64,000 bases of DNA from CAVQEK01 sp963711495 (GTDB lineage: Bacteria > Bacteroidota > Bacteroidia > Cytophagales > Cyclobacteriaceae), in NCBI GenBank assembly GCA_963711495.1, contig CAVQEK010000004.1:2356001-2420000 (forward strand). Reading direction: 5' to 3'. Shown here piece after piece: positions 17,885 through 27,120 of the stretch (position 1 is the stretch's first letter; each line of letters starts with the position of its first letter). The notes beneath the pieces were generated by a model. That model saw nothing but the letters and a program-made list of their open reading frames with translations. It was not told the origin of the DNA and did not search any database. A program made the position numbers and the translations under genes.

Positions 17885-18371
17885 ATATAGAATGCTCCGA
17901 CGAGGCCTGGGTGATCAGGATGATGTTGATGTTATGGCTGGCCAACGCCCCGAACAACCGCGACGACACGCCCGGCATGCCCACCATGCCGCTGCCCTGG
18001 AAGTTGATAAGCGAAATGTCTCGGATTGAAGAAATGCCTTTCACCACATAATCGCCCTTGCTGGCATTTTCGTGGATCAATGTCCCAGTGAATTTCGGGT
18101 TGAACGCGTTTCGTATCCTCAAAGGGATCCTTTTGTGGAATGCTGGTTGCAAGGTGGGCGGGTAAATGACCTTGGCCCCGAAGTGTGACATTTCCATGGC
18201 TTCCTCGAAAGTCATCTCGTGAAGCGGGAATGCCTTTTTCACCAGCTTCGGGTCGGTGGTCATCACACCGTCCACGTCGATCCAAATCTCTATTTCCGTA
18301 GCGTTGAGTGCCGCGCCAAGGATGGCCGCCGTATAGTCCGAGCCGCCACGGCCCAGCCACCACCACAACAT
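17885..18371 (-). pseudogene. Aspartokinase fragment (ThrA-type), truncated at both ends
   Basis: About 155 codons of an aspartate kinase. Seen: LGRGGSDYTAAILGAAL (nucleotide-binding region), DVDGVMTTDPKLVK, FGAKVIYPPTLQPA, then an ACT regulatory domain with GSGMVGMPGVSSRLFGAL and ILITQASSEHSICFAL. The wording of the ACT segment fits bifunctional aspartokinase/homoserine dehydrogenase better than LysC. The N-terminal 200-odd residues and everything after the first ACT part are missing; the 3' end is replaced by the MotA/TolQ fragment. This marks the left border of the inserted segment. Confidence 0.88.
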
Positions 18372-18600
18372 TGAGCGCCTTGGGCATCATCGATAAAGTG
18401 GTGGTTTGCTTTCCAATGAACTATGGTCTTGCTGGCGCAATTGTGTCACACTGCTGCACATCCCTGCTTCATAGGCGATGAAATTTGTGGTTTCTGGGGG
18501 CATGGGGAGGAGAGAATGACACAGGGAAATGGCAATTTCAAACATCACTGATGCGTATTAGTGCATCCACCCCCCGTTTTCTGCCAAAGCCCAAAATGCC

Positions 18601-19476
18601 TCAAAAATCCAGGGATTGATCCACCGTAAAGGCGCCTGCAAACCCTTTGGGGCCATGTTTATGGTTACAGCTGGCCCTATTCCAATACTCGTCCATCTCG
18701 GCCAGGGTCATTTCAGAAATATTTTTGCCATCCTCGGCCGATGCTGTTTCGAGGTACTGAAACCGTTTGATAAACTTCTTGTTGGTGAGCTCCAGTGCTT
18801 CCTCGGGATTGATGTTCACAAACCGGGAATAATTGATGAGCGAAAACAGTAGGTCGCCAAACTCCACGGTGGCGTGTTCCTGGTTGATCGGCCCGTCTGA
18901 CGACACGTCGAATTCCTGTTTGAACTCCTGCATTTCCTCTTCTACTTTTTCCCAAACCTGCCCTTTGTGCTCCCAATCGAAGCCCACGCCCCGGGCTTTT
19001 TCCTGGATCCTCATGGCTTTTATCATCGCCGGCAACGACCGCGGCACACCCCCGAGCACAGAGTGGTTCCCTTTTTCGTTTAGTTTGATCTTTTCCCAGT
19101 TGCGCTTCACGGTTTCCTTGTCATTTGCCTCCACGTCGCCGTAAATGTGCGGGTGGCGGTGGACCAGCTTGTCGCAAATGCCATCAAGGACATCGGCTAT
19201 ATCAAAGGCATTTCGCTCCGATGCGATCTTGGCATAAAATACCAGGTGCAGCATAATGTCGCCCAGTTCCTTTTTTATATCGCCCAGGACATTCTCGATG
19301 ATGGCGTCCGAAAGTTCAAAGGTTTCTTCAATGGTGAGGTGGCGCAGGCTTTCCAGCGTTTGCTTGCGGTCCCGGGGACAGTTTTCGCGCAACTGGTCCA
19401 TGATGGTCAGCAAGCGGTCGAAGGCCTGTAGTTTGGCCGCCCTGTCGGGGTCTTCTGGCGTATTGATCTGGGGCAT
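18601..19476 (-). CDS. mazG: Nucleoside triphosphate pyrophosphohydrolase MazG
   Basis: A 291-residue, two-domain MazG. The first MazG domain (about residues 25-130) shows MDQLRENCPRDRKQT, the EETFEL pair of metal-binding glutamates and KELGDIMLHLVFYAKIA; the second (about 165-260) shows EEEMQEFKQEF and EFGDLLFSLINYSRF. MazG hydrolyses canonical and damaged NTPs to NMP and pyrophosphate. The usual tryptophan of the CPWD motif is an arginine here, otherwise the motifs are intact. It lies between the aspartokinase fragment and the divergent sigma factor operon. Confidence 0.93.
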   Translation of the reverse strand: MPQINTPEDPDRAAKLQAFDRLLTIMDQLRENCPRDRKQTLESLRHLTIEETFELSDAIIENVLGDIKKELGDIMLHLVFYAKIASERNAFDIADVLDGICDKLVHRHPHIYGDVEANDKETVKRNWEKIKLNEKGNHSVLGGVPRSLPAMIKAMRIQEKARGVGFDWEHKGQVWEKVEEEMQEFKQEFDVSSDGPINQEHATVEFGDLLFSLINYSRFVNINPEEALELTNKKFIKRFQYLETASAEDGKNISEMTLAEMDEYWNRASCNHKHGPKGFAGAFTVDQSLDF

Positions 19477-19994
19477 GTGTCTTTGGTTTAAATCAAAACA
19501 AAAAGCAAAGGTATGGATGACAGGTGAAAGATGTTGCCGATGGGAGGAAGAAATGCCGAGGATGCTGATTCGTTGTTGGGGTAATTTGGCTTTTTAATGG
19601 AATAATGCCTTGACTAAAACGCGCCTTATTTAAGTTTTAGATAGCGTTCCTTAAATAGTGAAGTTTCTTATTTAAGTTTTTGATGGCATTTCTTAAATAA
19701 GATATGCGCTAGTTAAGGATTTTGTAATTCAGTTTAATGCGGGTCAGTTCATCAATCCAGAACATTATCAGGCCTTATACCTGTAACCGCCGAATGGGTG
19801 CTGGAAAAATAACAGTTTAACCCAGCTTATATCCACCGAATAAAAACTGTGCTGATGCCTATAAACACCGACTTTTACATCCATTATACATCTTGCCTTC
19901 ATTTTCCGCCCACCCCCGAAGCCTAAATTTAAATACCACTGTTTCAACCCCTTGAAATGATTATTTAATTAACTTGTAGGGGACACCTAACATT
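19477..19994. other. Divergent intergenic region between mazG and ECF sigma operon
   Basis: No gene seen. It should hold the promoters for mazG (minus) and the sigma/FecR/SusCD operon (plus). Near 19625-19708 are two tandem 42-bp units with internal dyads, annotated separately. No clear Bacteroidota -7 element could be assigned by eye. Confidence 0.6.
19625..19708. repeat. Two tandem 42-bp units with internal dyad symmetry
   Basis: Two consecutive 42-bp units both begin CTTATTTAAGTTTT and both carry CTTAAATA about 26 bp into the unit, forming an inverted pair with TTATTTAAG. The first 34 positions of the units differ at about four sites. They lie about 290 bp upstream of the sigma factor start and about 150 bp upstream of mazG. 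They could be operator sites, hairpins or an intergenic repeat. Confidence 0.6.
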
Positions 19995-20591
19995 ATGCAT
20001 ACTCCTTCCCCCGTAAACGATCATCGGCGAAACACCTCAAGCCTACCTTCTTCGGAGAACGATATGGAAGACGTCGCATTATGGCAAAGCTTCAAAGCCG
20101 GCAACCAATTGGCGTTTTCCATGATATACAAACGCCATGTGCGACGGCTCCATAATTATGGCATGCATACGTGCAAAGACAAGGAATTGGTGAAGGACTG
20201 CCTCCAGGAACTTTTCACAGGCTTGTGGGACAAGCGTGAAACGCTGGGCGTGGCTGGCTCGGTCAACTATTATTTGTTCAAGTCGTTTCGCAGACTCCTC
20301 ATCCGCCGAATTGTGGCACAAAAAAAAATGACCGCGCAACCAGAAAGTGTGTTCGAGTTCATCCCTTCCTGCGAGGACAATTTGATTGACAACGAAGCCC
20401 GACTGCTGCGCTATGCAAAGCTGACGCAAGGCATCCAGGCATTGACCAAAAGGCAACGGGAAGCCGTGTTCTTGAAATTCTTCAATGAAATGGACTATCA
20501 CGAAGTTGCCGCCATCATGGAAATGCAGGTGGACTCGGTCTACAACCACATTTCCAAGGCCATCGACGCGCTGCGTACCCAACTGACGTAG
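19995..20591 (+). CDS. ECF RNA polymerase sigma factor (SusCD-associated)
   Basis: A 198-residue sigma-70 family factor. Region 2 is at about residues 30-100 (LAFSMIYKRHVRRLHNYGM) and region 4 at about 145-195 (LTKRQREAVFLKFFNEMDYH, then a helix-turn-helix). It is followed by FecR, SusC and SusD genes, the classic arrangement in which substrate binding by the TonB receptor signals through FecR to release the sigma factor. The first 25 residues are not conserved, and a later start at residue 24 (MEDVALW) is possible. Confidence 0.9.
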   Translation: MHTPSPVNDHRRNTSSLPSSENDMEDVALWQSFKAGNQLAFSMIYKRHVRRLHNYGMHTCKDKELVKDCLQELFTGLWDKRETLGVAGSVNYYLFKSFRRLLIRRIVAQKKMTAQPESVFEFIPSCEDNLIDNEARLLRYAKLTQGIQALTKRQREAVFLKFFNEMDYHEVAAIMEMQVDSVYNHISKAIDALRTQLT

Positions 20592-20615
20592 AGACGCAAA
20601 TTCTTGTGTCTCTAC
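20588..20615. repeat. Short palindrome of the GTAGAGACGCAA type
   Basis: GTAGAGAC at 20588-20595 pairs with GTCTCTAC at 20608-20615, with inner CAA/TTG pairing. It overlaps the stop codon of the sigma factor gene. There is no T run, so it is not a standard terminator. Palindromes of this wording recur widely in bacterial genomes as intergenic repeats; here it could weaken read-through into fecR. Confidence 0.6.
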
Positions 20616-20704
20616 CGGCGCAAAAAAATTTGTTTAAAAAACCGATGAGATATCAGCGGCCTCCTACTCTTTTATGGCAATTGTAAACAAACCGTTAGCG
20701 CTGC

Positions 20705-21703
20705 GTGAAGGACTATCAATATTTTTCGGTAAAGGATTTTGTGTTGGACGAAGACTTTCAATCGTGGGTCCATCGCCCAACGGATGAAAGCGATTTATTT
20801 TGGAAAAAATTCCTTTCCAGGCATCCCGACAAAGCCATAGCCGTTGCCGAAGCCAGCGACTTGGTCATGCAATTGAATATGCCGGGCTACAGCTTTTCCC
20901 AGGACGAAGAGACTGCATTGTGGCATCGCATCCATCAAGGCGGTCAACCTGAAATGCCCGTTTTTTCTAGGACTGTACACCGATATTGGTGGTACCGGGC
21001 GGCCTCGGTGGTGGCCATTCTTTGTGCCTTGTCTTTTTTCTTTTTTCTGAAAGGGAATAAAATAATTGTCGAAACGGCTTACGGCGAAACGCGAATGGTG
21101 GTGCTGCCCGACAGCTCCACCGTCATGCTCAATGCCAATTCCAAAATATCATACGCTGGCAAATGGGACAATGAATCCATGCGGGAAATAAAGCTTGACG
21201 GGGAAGCCTATTTTGAAGTTCGGCACAAAGAAAACAACCAACCTTTCAAAGTGACCGTGGCCGATGGCGTGGCAGTGGAAGTATTGGGAACAAGTTTCGA
21301 TTTGTACCACCGCACAGCCAAAACCAAAGTGGTGTTGAGTAGTGGTGCGATTCGCCTGAGCATTTCTTCCAAAACAAAAAAACAAGGCCAGATACTGATG
21401 AAACCAGGAGATCTGGTGGAAGTGAAAGGCGGCAGGTACGACCAGCGTAAAGTAGATGCCAACCTGTACGTGGCCTGGACAAAGAACAAACTGGTACTGG
21501 ATCGCACCAGCCTGAGGGAAATCATCCAGATGCTCAAAGACAACTACGGCATTGACGTGCAGGCCAGCGACCCGGCGCTGTTGGACGAGACAGTTTCTGG
21601 TTCCATGCCAATGCCCGATAAGGCCAACTCGGTGGAGCAGATCGCCAAGGCATTCCGGCTAACGGTGACCAAAGAAAACAACACCTATGTATTAAAAGAA
21701 TAG
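20705..21703 (+). CDS. FecR-family anti-sigma factor
   Basis: A 332-residue inner-membrane anti-sigma factor with a GTG start. The N-terminal cytoplasmic part (about 1-93) should hold the sigma factor; one membrane helix follows at about residues 98-116. The periplasmic FecR domain spans about 120-215 (KLDGEAYFEVRH, VEVLGTSFDLY) and a C-terminal DUF4974-type domain about 258-330 (DRTSLREIIQMLKDNYGIDV). It should relay signals from the SusC receptor encoded 38 bp downstream to the sigma factor upstream. Confidence 0.92.
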   Translation: MKDYQYFSVKDFVLDEDFQSWVHRPTDESDLFWKKFLSRHPDKAIAVAEASDLVMQLNMPGYSFSQDEETALWHRIHQGGQPEMPVFSRTVHRYWWYRAASVVAILCALSFFFFLKGNKIIVETAYGETRMVVLPDSSTVMLNANSKISYAGKWDNESMREIKLDGEAYFEVRHKENNQPFKVTVADGVAVEVLGTSFDLYHRTAKTKVVLSSGAIRLSISSKTKKQGQILMKPGDLVEVKGGRYDQRKVDANLYVAWTKNKLVLDRTSLREIIQMLKDNYGIDVQASDPALLDETVSGSMPMPDKANSVEQIAKAFRLTVTKENNTYVLKE

Positions 21704-21741
21704 ACCATGTAAAATGAATTGTCGAACGCTTAACCTTACCC

Positions 21742-24700
21742 ATGATCATGAAAGTTTACTACGTTTTGAGCTTATTGCTCTTGGTGCAATATCCAGGGAT
21801 GTCGCAACCAGAGGCGTATGCCTCCAACGGCCGGGTAGATACGCATAAAGCCACCCCGGTCTCACGTTACCATTCGCTGAAGCAGGGACTGAAAGACCTG
21901 GAATCGGCCTTTAAGGTTTCCATTGCCTACAAAGATGCATGCGTCGAAGACAAGATTGTCAAATCGACGCTAAAAGCCTACCAAACACCAGAGGAAGGGC
22001 TGAAGGACTTGCTTCAAGAAACACCATTGAAGTATGAAAAGGCTGGCGAAAAATATTACGTGGTATTCGAGGCCAAGGAAGCCGATGGGTTTGTGAGGTC
22101 TGCCGCATTGCCTTTAGTTAGTTCGTCCGATAAACGGTTTTTCAAGTCACCACTGCTGCTCAAACCACTTGATGCGGCAAATGCCAGGCGAACAGGCACG
22201 AACGCTTATGCCATCACGGTCACAGGCAAAGTGCTTGACCAAGATGGGAATACGCTTCCAGGGGTAAACATATTGGTAAAGGGCACTTCTGAGGGAACTT
22301 TGACCGATGCCGCTGGCAACTACTCGATCGGAGTGGAAAACGGGGATGCCATCTTAGTTTTCTCCTTTGTGGGCTATGTGAGGCAAGAAATACCGGTGCA
22401 AAACCGTTCGACCATTAACGTCACCATGGCCGCAGATATCAAAGCATTGAACGAAGTGGTAGTAACGGCCTTGGGCATTCAAAAGTCCAGCAAGAGCTTG
22501 GGGTACGCCACTTCAAAAGTGAATGCGGATCAACTGAGTATCAATAGGACACCCAACCTGATGAACACACTGCAAGGCAAGGTGGCTGGTTTGAATATCT
22601 CTTCCCTGGGCACCGGTCCTGGCGGAAGCTCTAAAATCCGTATCAGGGGCCAATCCTCCATTTCGGGACAAAACAACCCCCTTATCGTAATCAATGGTGT
22701 GCCCATAGACAATACCAACTTTGGTACCAGCCTGGGCAATACGGCAGGTGATAACTCCATTGGCACAAGAGGCGGCGGGGCAGCATCTGACGGCGGTGAT
22801 GGGCTTTCCAGCATCAACCCTGATGATGTGGAGAGCATGCAGATTTTGAAGGGCGCCACGGCAGCAGCGTTGTACGGTTCACGTGCAAAGGATGGCGTTA
22901 TCATGATCACCACCAAGTCAAGGGGAACCACCAAAGGACTTGGGGTCGCCTATAATATGAACTACACGGATGAAACACCTTTGGACTATACCGACTATCA
23001 ATATATATACGGTCAGGGCGAAAACGGCGCAGGGCCGGCATCCCCCGGTGCACTCCCCAATCCTACTAGTGGGCAATGGTCGTTTGGCCCAAAAATTATG
23101 CCGGGCATGACGCAATTATTATTTGCGGATGTTAGGGTGCCTTATGTAGCGCAGAAAGGCATACTAAATCAGTTCTACCGCCATGGACAGAATTTCAGCA
23201 ACAGTGTTTCCGTTTCGGCAAACGGCGATAAGGGTGGCGTGTATCTTTCCTTTTCCAACCTGGACAGCAAAGGGATTACGCCCAATAACGAGTTTAACAG
23301 GAAAACAGCAAACCTTGGTTATGGGTATGACCTGTCGGACAAACTAAGTATCAAAGGAAATATCAACTACTCTTTTGAAAAGAACACCAACCCTCCCATT
23401 GTTTCTGACCAGGACAATTCAATCCCTACATCGTTGGCTGCAATGGCGAATACGATGCCGATGGATGTACTGGATGAAAATAAATTTAATCCCGAAGGTG
23501 GTGAATACCTTTATTCACGTTTCACTAACCGCACGAACCCTTATTGGGTATTGTCCCAGGTAAAGCAGAACATTCGGAGGGACCGGATCTTTGGGGATGT
23601 TAGCGTGAAATATGATTTTACAAAATGGTTGTCGGCGCAAATTAGAGGTGGACAGGACTTCTGGACGCGCGACCAGGACTATATAAACCTTCCTACAGGT
23701 AAGGCTTCTATTAGTTCCGGTTCAATTTACTCCGCAGTCCCGGGCTTTTTCAATGGACTTTATACGCAAGAGCAGCGTCGCTTTAGGGAAACCAATATTG
23801 ACTTCCTGATCTCTGGTGTCAAAACGTTCAACGATTTTGGAGTCAATGTTTCGGTGGGTGGAAATCAAATGCGCCGACGCTCCGACCTCAATAGTGTTCA
23901 GGTAACGGACTTTGTAGTAAAAGATCTCTATACGGTTCAGAACGGAAGGGCGAAAGACCCCCTCTATGACATGCAGGAAAGGGGAGTAAACTCATTGTAT
24001 GCCTCTGCTGAAATCAATTACAAACAATACCTTTATTTGAATGGCACGGTTAGGAACGATTGGTTCTCTACTTTATCGCCCGCTAACAGAAGCATCCTTT
24101 ATCCTTCCATTTCTGCCAGTTACGTATTTTCGGAAACTTTCGGGACCAAACCGAACTGGCTGGATTTTGGAAAATTAAGGGCCGCCTATGCCAAAGTAGG
24201 GAGTGATACCGATGTGCCACCCTATGCCAACGTCTTGTTTTATGGTGTGAATGCCAATCAATTCTCGGGACAAGCAGTCGGGAATTTTGGCGCCATTGTA
24301 CCAAATGCCAACCTTAGGCCCATGACGGTGGAAGAGACAGAATTGGGTTTGGAAATGAAGATGTTCAATAGCCGCGTAAACCTTGATGTTGCGGTCTACA
24401 AGAAGCTCACAACAGATCAAATTGTAAACGCACAGATTTCGGATGGATCTGGGTTTACCACTACGCGCATCAACAGTGGCAAGAGCCAGAACAAGGGTAT
24501 TGAATTGATGGTGAACCTTGTGCCCGTGACCAACAATAATTTCCAGTGGGACTTCACCTTTACCGGGGCCTACAACGTCACCGAGGTGTTGAGTTTGTTG
24601 ACGGATGTTCCTGGAGAGAATATAACGGTTGGCACACACGTATTCAATGGTTTCGTACAGCAAATCGTTGGAGAAGAAATGGGCCAAATTGTGGGTTACG

Positions 24701-25368
24701 GGTATAAAAGGGACGATGGTTCAATTAATCCCGCGAACAAAGGGAAAATTGTATTTGGTGCCAATGGGCTTCCAGAGCGTACTAGCCAGTTGATCCCCTT
24801 CGGGAGTGCATTGCCCAAATGGGTGGGAGGGTTCACGAACGCGTTCAATTACAAAGGGATTACGGCCTCCTTCCTGATTGATTTCAAATTGGGCGGGAAA
24901 GTGCTGTCGGGCACTAACTTCAATGCCTATCGCCATGGCCTCTCCAAAGAAACCCTTACGGGAAGGGAAGGTGGCACACTGGACGCCAACGGGAATGACC
25001 CGGGTGCAGTTGTCGGTGATGGAGTGAACGAGGAAAGTCAAGTAAATACTGTGGCGGCCAAGGCAGAAGATTATTACTCCGTGGTGAGAGGTTCGCAATT
25101 GATTGAACCTGTGGTATATAATGCCGGATACTGGAAATTGCGCCAAATAACCATTGGATACGACTTTACCAAATACTTTAAGCCGAACTCTCCCATCAAA
25201 GGCGTCAGGCTCAGCTTCGTTGCAAACAACGTGCTGATGCTGAAGAAATGGGCTCCTAATATTGATCCAGAAAGCTTCAGTTACACTTCCGACAACGTGG
25301 TCGGATTGGAATCACCAAGCGTGCCCACCACAAGGAGCCTTGGTTTTAATTTGAATGTTAAATTTTAA
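21742..25368 (+). CDS. SusC/RagA-family TonB-dependent receptor with signalling domain
   Basis: A 1208-residue outer-membrane transporter. After the signal peptide comes an STN (secretin/TonB short N-terminal) domain at about residues 45-112, then a carboxypeptidase-regulatory-like domain (about 153-232, GKVLDQDGNTLPGVNILVKG), the plug with LNEVVVTALGIQ and the SusC signature GATAAALYGSRAKDGVIMIT, and a beta barrel to the C-terminal phenylalanine. The STN domain implies that it signals to the FecR/sigma pair upstream. With the SusD lipoprotein it would form the import complex feeding the sugar-acid genes downstream. Confidence 0.95.
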   Translation: MIMKVYYVLSLLLLVQYPGMSQPEAYASNGRVDTHKATPVSRYHSLKQGLKDLESAFKVSIAYKDACVEDKIVKSTLKAYQTPEEGLKDLLQETPLKYEKAGEKYYVVFEAKEADGFVRSAALPLVSSSDKRFFKSPLLLKPLDAANARRTGTNAYAITVTGKVLDQDGNTLPGVNILVKGTSEGTLTDAAGNYSIGVENGDAILVFSFVGYVRQEIPVQNRSTINVTMAADIKALNEVVVTALGIQKSSKSLGYATSKVNADQLSINRTPNLMNTLQGKVAGLNISSLGTGPGGSSKIRIRGQSSISGQNNPLIVINGVPIDNTNFGTSLGNTAGDNSIGTRGGGAASDGGDGLSSINPDDVESMQILKGATAAALYGSRAKDGVIMITTKSRGTTKGLGVAYNMNYTDETPLDYTDYQYIYGQGENGAGPASPGALPNPTSGQWSFGPKIMPGMTQLLFADVRVPYVAQKGILNQFYRHGQNFSNSVSVSANGDKGGVYLSFSNLDSKGITPNNEFNRKTANLGYGYDLSDKLSIKGNINYSFEKNTNPPIVSDQDNSIPTSLAAMANTMPMDVLDENKFNPEGGEYLYSRFTNRTNPYWVLSQVKQNIRRDRIFGDVSVKYDFTKWLSAQIRGGQDFWTRDQDYINLPTGKASISSGSIYSAVPGFFNGLYTQEQRRFRETNIDFLISGVKTFNDFGVNVSVGGNQMRRRSDLNSVQVTDFVVKDLYTVQNGRAKDPLYDMQERGVNSLYASAEINYKQYLYLNGTVRNDWFSTLSPANRSILYPSISASYVFSETFGTKPNWLDFGKLRAAYAKVGSDTDVPPYANVLFYGVNANQFSGQAVGNFGAIVPNANLRPMTVEETELGLEMKMFNSRVNLDVAVYKKLTTDQIVNAQISDGSGFTTTRINSGKSQNKGIELMVNLVPVTNNNFQWDFTFTGAYNVTEVLSLLTDVPGENITVGTHVFNGFVQQIVGEEMGQIVGYGYKRDDGSINPANKGKIVFGANGLPERTSQLIPFGSALPKWVGGFTNAFNYKGITASFLIDFKLGGKVLSGTNFNAYRHGLSKETLTGREGGTLDANGNDPGAVVGDGVNEESQVNTVAAKAEDYYSVVRGSQLIEPVVYNAGYWKLRQITIGYDFTKYFKPNSPIKGVRLSFVANNVLMLKKWAPNIDPESFSYTSDNVVGLESPSVPTTRSLGFNLNVKF

Positions 25369-25380
25369 AATGACCAAACC

Positions 25381-26904
25381 ATGAAAAAGATATATAACAT
25401 TTGCTTGGCGACCCTGTCGTTTGTCCTGATCGTGTCTTGCGATAGCGGATTTGATGAACTGAATACAAGCAAGGTGAGCGCAACATCGCTGGACCCGGCA
25501 CTGGTCTTGAACAATGCCATGATCAGTTCTTCCTATCCGGGAGGAATCCTGACCTACGAACTTGGGATTGTCCAGCAGGTTATTTCTTCCAATACGGGCG
25601 TACTGGAAGGCGCCAACTTTAACAAGGACAATAGCAACAATACTGTAGCCGAATGGCAAAACTATTACCAGAACGTGCTGAAGTACACTGAGGATGTGAT
25701 TTCCAGGACAGAAAATAACGATACAAGAAGCAACCTAAGGAACATGGCACGTATCGTTCGGGCGCATGCGTTTATCATCCTAACCGATACGTATGGAGGT
25801 GTTCCCTATGATGAAGGTGGGAAGGGATATACGGAACAGATTTTCTTTCCAGTATACCAGGACCAGCAAACCGTTTATCAAGGGATCATACAGGAGTTGA
25901 AAGACGCTACTGGTGCGCTTAACGCGGCTGGAAAGATTGAAACAGCGGATGTTCTGTACGGGGGAAGTATTGACCAATGGAAGAAATTTGGCTATTCCCT
26001 ATTACTCCGTGCGGGGATGAGGTTGAGTGAAGTGGATGCAGCAACTGCACAAGCTACAGTGGCCGCGGCATTCGCCGGTGGGGTAATCCTCACTAATGGG
26101 GACAATGCCGTCATAAGGCACGACGCCAACTATGTTAACAATGTCGGCAATACCCTCAACGGGACAGAAGCAGCAAACTTTTACCTTGCAGAACCCTTTG
26201 TGGATGCGCTGAAAGGCAACAATGACCCGCGCCTTCCAGCGATCGCCATTCGGTTCGTCGGCGCTACTTCGGGCCCGGCCCAGGTTGCGGACATAGCGAC
26301 TACCGATCCTGCCGATCAGTTTGGTATGCCCATGGGCAGTACTGACGGCGATGCCGACTTATCCGGGGCCGCGTTGCCCGGTGGAGGTAGCCGTTATGCC
26401 TATAGCCAGGTTGACCGTACACGGCTTGTCAAGCGGACGTCGCCAGTATTCCTAGTGACGGCTGGCCAGAACAACCTTTTGCTGGCGGAAGCAAAGTTCA
26501 GGGGATGGATCACAACGGGTACGGCAGAGGGTTATTACAGTGCAGGCATCAAAGCACACATGGATCAAATGGCAAGCTATGATGAAGCCTCTGCAGTGGA
26601 TGCCGGCGACCGCGATGACTATGTAGCGACGATGTTGGGAACATTCTCTGGAAATGAACTGAAACAAATCAATTACGAATATTGGATTGCTTCCTTCCTT
26701 AGCGGGCCGGAAGCATGGTCCAACTTCAGGCGTTCTGGATACCCAGCACTTGCCGTCAATCCCTTCCCGGGAAGGACTGTTGACTTCATCACGCGGCTTA
26801 CCTATCCTCCATCTGAGATCCTGGTGAACAGCGACAACGTTCAGGCTGCTATTTCAGCCCAGGGACCGGATAAGCTGGATACCAAGCTTTGGTGGGACAA
26901 GTAG
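25381..26904 (+). CDS. SusD/RagB-family surface lipoprotein
   Basis: A 507-residue lipoprotein: signal peptide with lipobox LIVSC (C20). The body has the SusD helical fold pattern, including ARIVRAHAFIILTDTYGGVPY (TPR-like core) and a C-terminal ASFLSGPEAWSNFRRSGYP, as in the SusD-like group seen with oligosaccharide and organic-solute receptors. It acts as the substrate-binding lid of the SusC barrel encoded 12 bp upstream. It lacks the RAGL signature of the SusD in the second locus, indicating a different subgroup. Confidence 0.93.
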   Translation: MKKIYNICLATLSFVLIVSCDSGFDELNTSKVSATSLDPALVLNNAMISSSYPGGILTYELGIVQQVISSNTGVLEGANFNKDNSNNTVAEWQNYYQNVLKYTEDVISRTENNDTRSNLRNMARIVRAHAFIILTDTYGGVPYDEGGKGYTEQIFFPVYQDQQTVYQGIIQELKDATGALNAAGKIETADVLYGGSIDQWKKFGYSLLLRAGMRLSEVDAATAQATVAAAFAGGVILTNGDNAVIRHDANYVNNVGNTLNGTEAANFYLAEPFVDALKGNNDPRLPAIAIRFVGATSGPAQVADIATTDPADQFGMPMGSTDGDADLSGAALPGGGSRYAYSQVDRTRLVKRTSPVFLVTAGQNNLLLAEAKFRGWITTGTAEGYYSAGIKAHMDQMASYDEASAVDAGDRDDYVATMLGTFSGNELKQINYEYWIASFLSGPEAWSNFRRSGYPALAVNPFPGRTVDFITRLTYPPSEILVNSDNVQAAISAQGPDKLDTKLWWDK

Positions 26905-26919
26905 GAATGATGCGTTGTC

Positions 26920-26942
26920 GTGGTCTGTGGTACACAGACCAC
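26920..26942 (+). terminator. 10-bp perfect hairpin after SusD gene
   Basis: GTGGTCTGTG and CACAGACCAC form a perfect stem with a 3-nt loop, 16 bp after the SusD stop. There is no T run. It may be a processing or attenuation structure at the SusCD 3' end. A similar but imperfect structure (GGTCTGTG ... CACAGTCC) follows the first enolase gene near 29420. Confidence 0.45.
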
Positions 26943-27007
26943 CCGGGCTGGCATGCTTGTCTGAATTGAGATTCATGGCGAAGCCATGCCTTTGGCACGG
27001 GATTTCA

Positions 27008-27057
27008 TTCCCTGGATATTTTGGCATCTTGGCCAAATGCATGAAATATCCAGGGAA
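27008..27057. repeat. 14-bp inverted repeat upstream of first RraA-like gene
   Basis: TTCCCTGGATATTT at 27008-27021 is perfectly inverted at 27044-27057, with a 22-nt loop that contains the palindrome TTGGCCAA. It is about 63 bp before the RraA-like ATG. It could be an operator, a terminator stem or a cruciform-forming repeat. Confidence 0.65.
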
Positions 27058-27120
27058 CACTTTGTAATAACCTGAAACTTCAAACCCGAAACGACCCTGC
27101 TTTCATCTAAAATAATTCTC

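Noticed and set aside
17932..18390. 152-codon minus-strand frame beginning MMPKALNVVVV
   Set aside because: It overlaps the aspartokinase fragment in another frame, and its sequence is the arginine- and glycine-rich type produced by GC-rich shadow frames.
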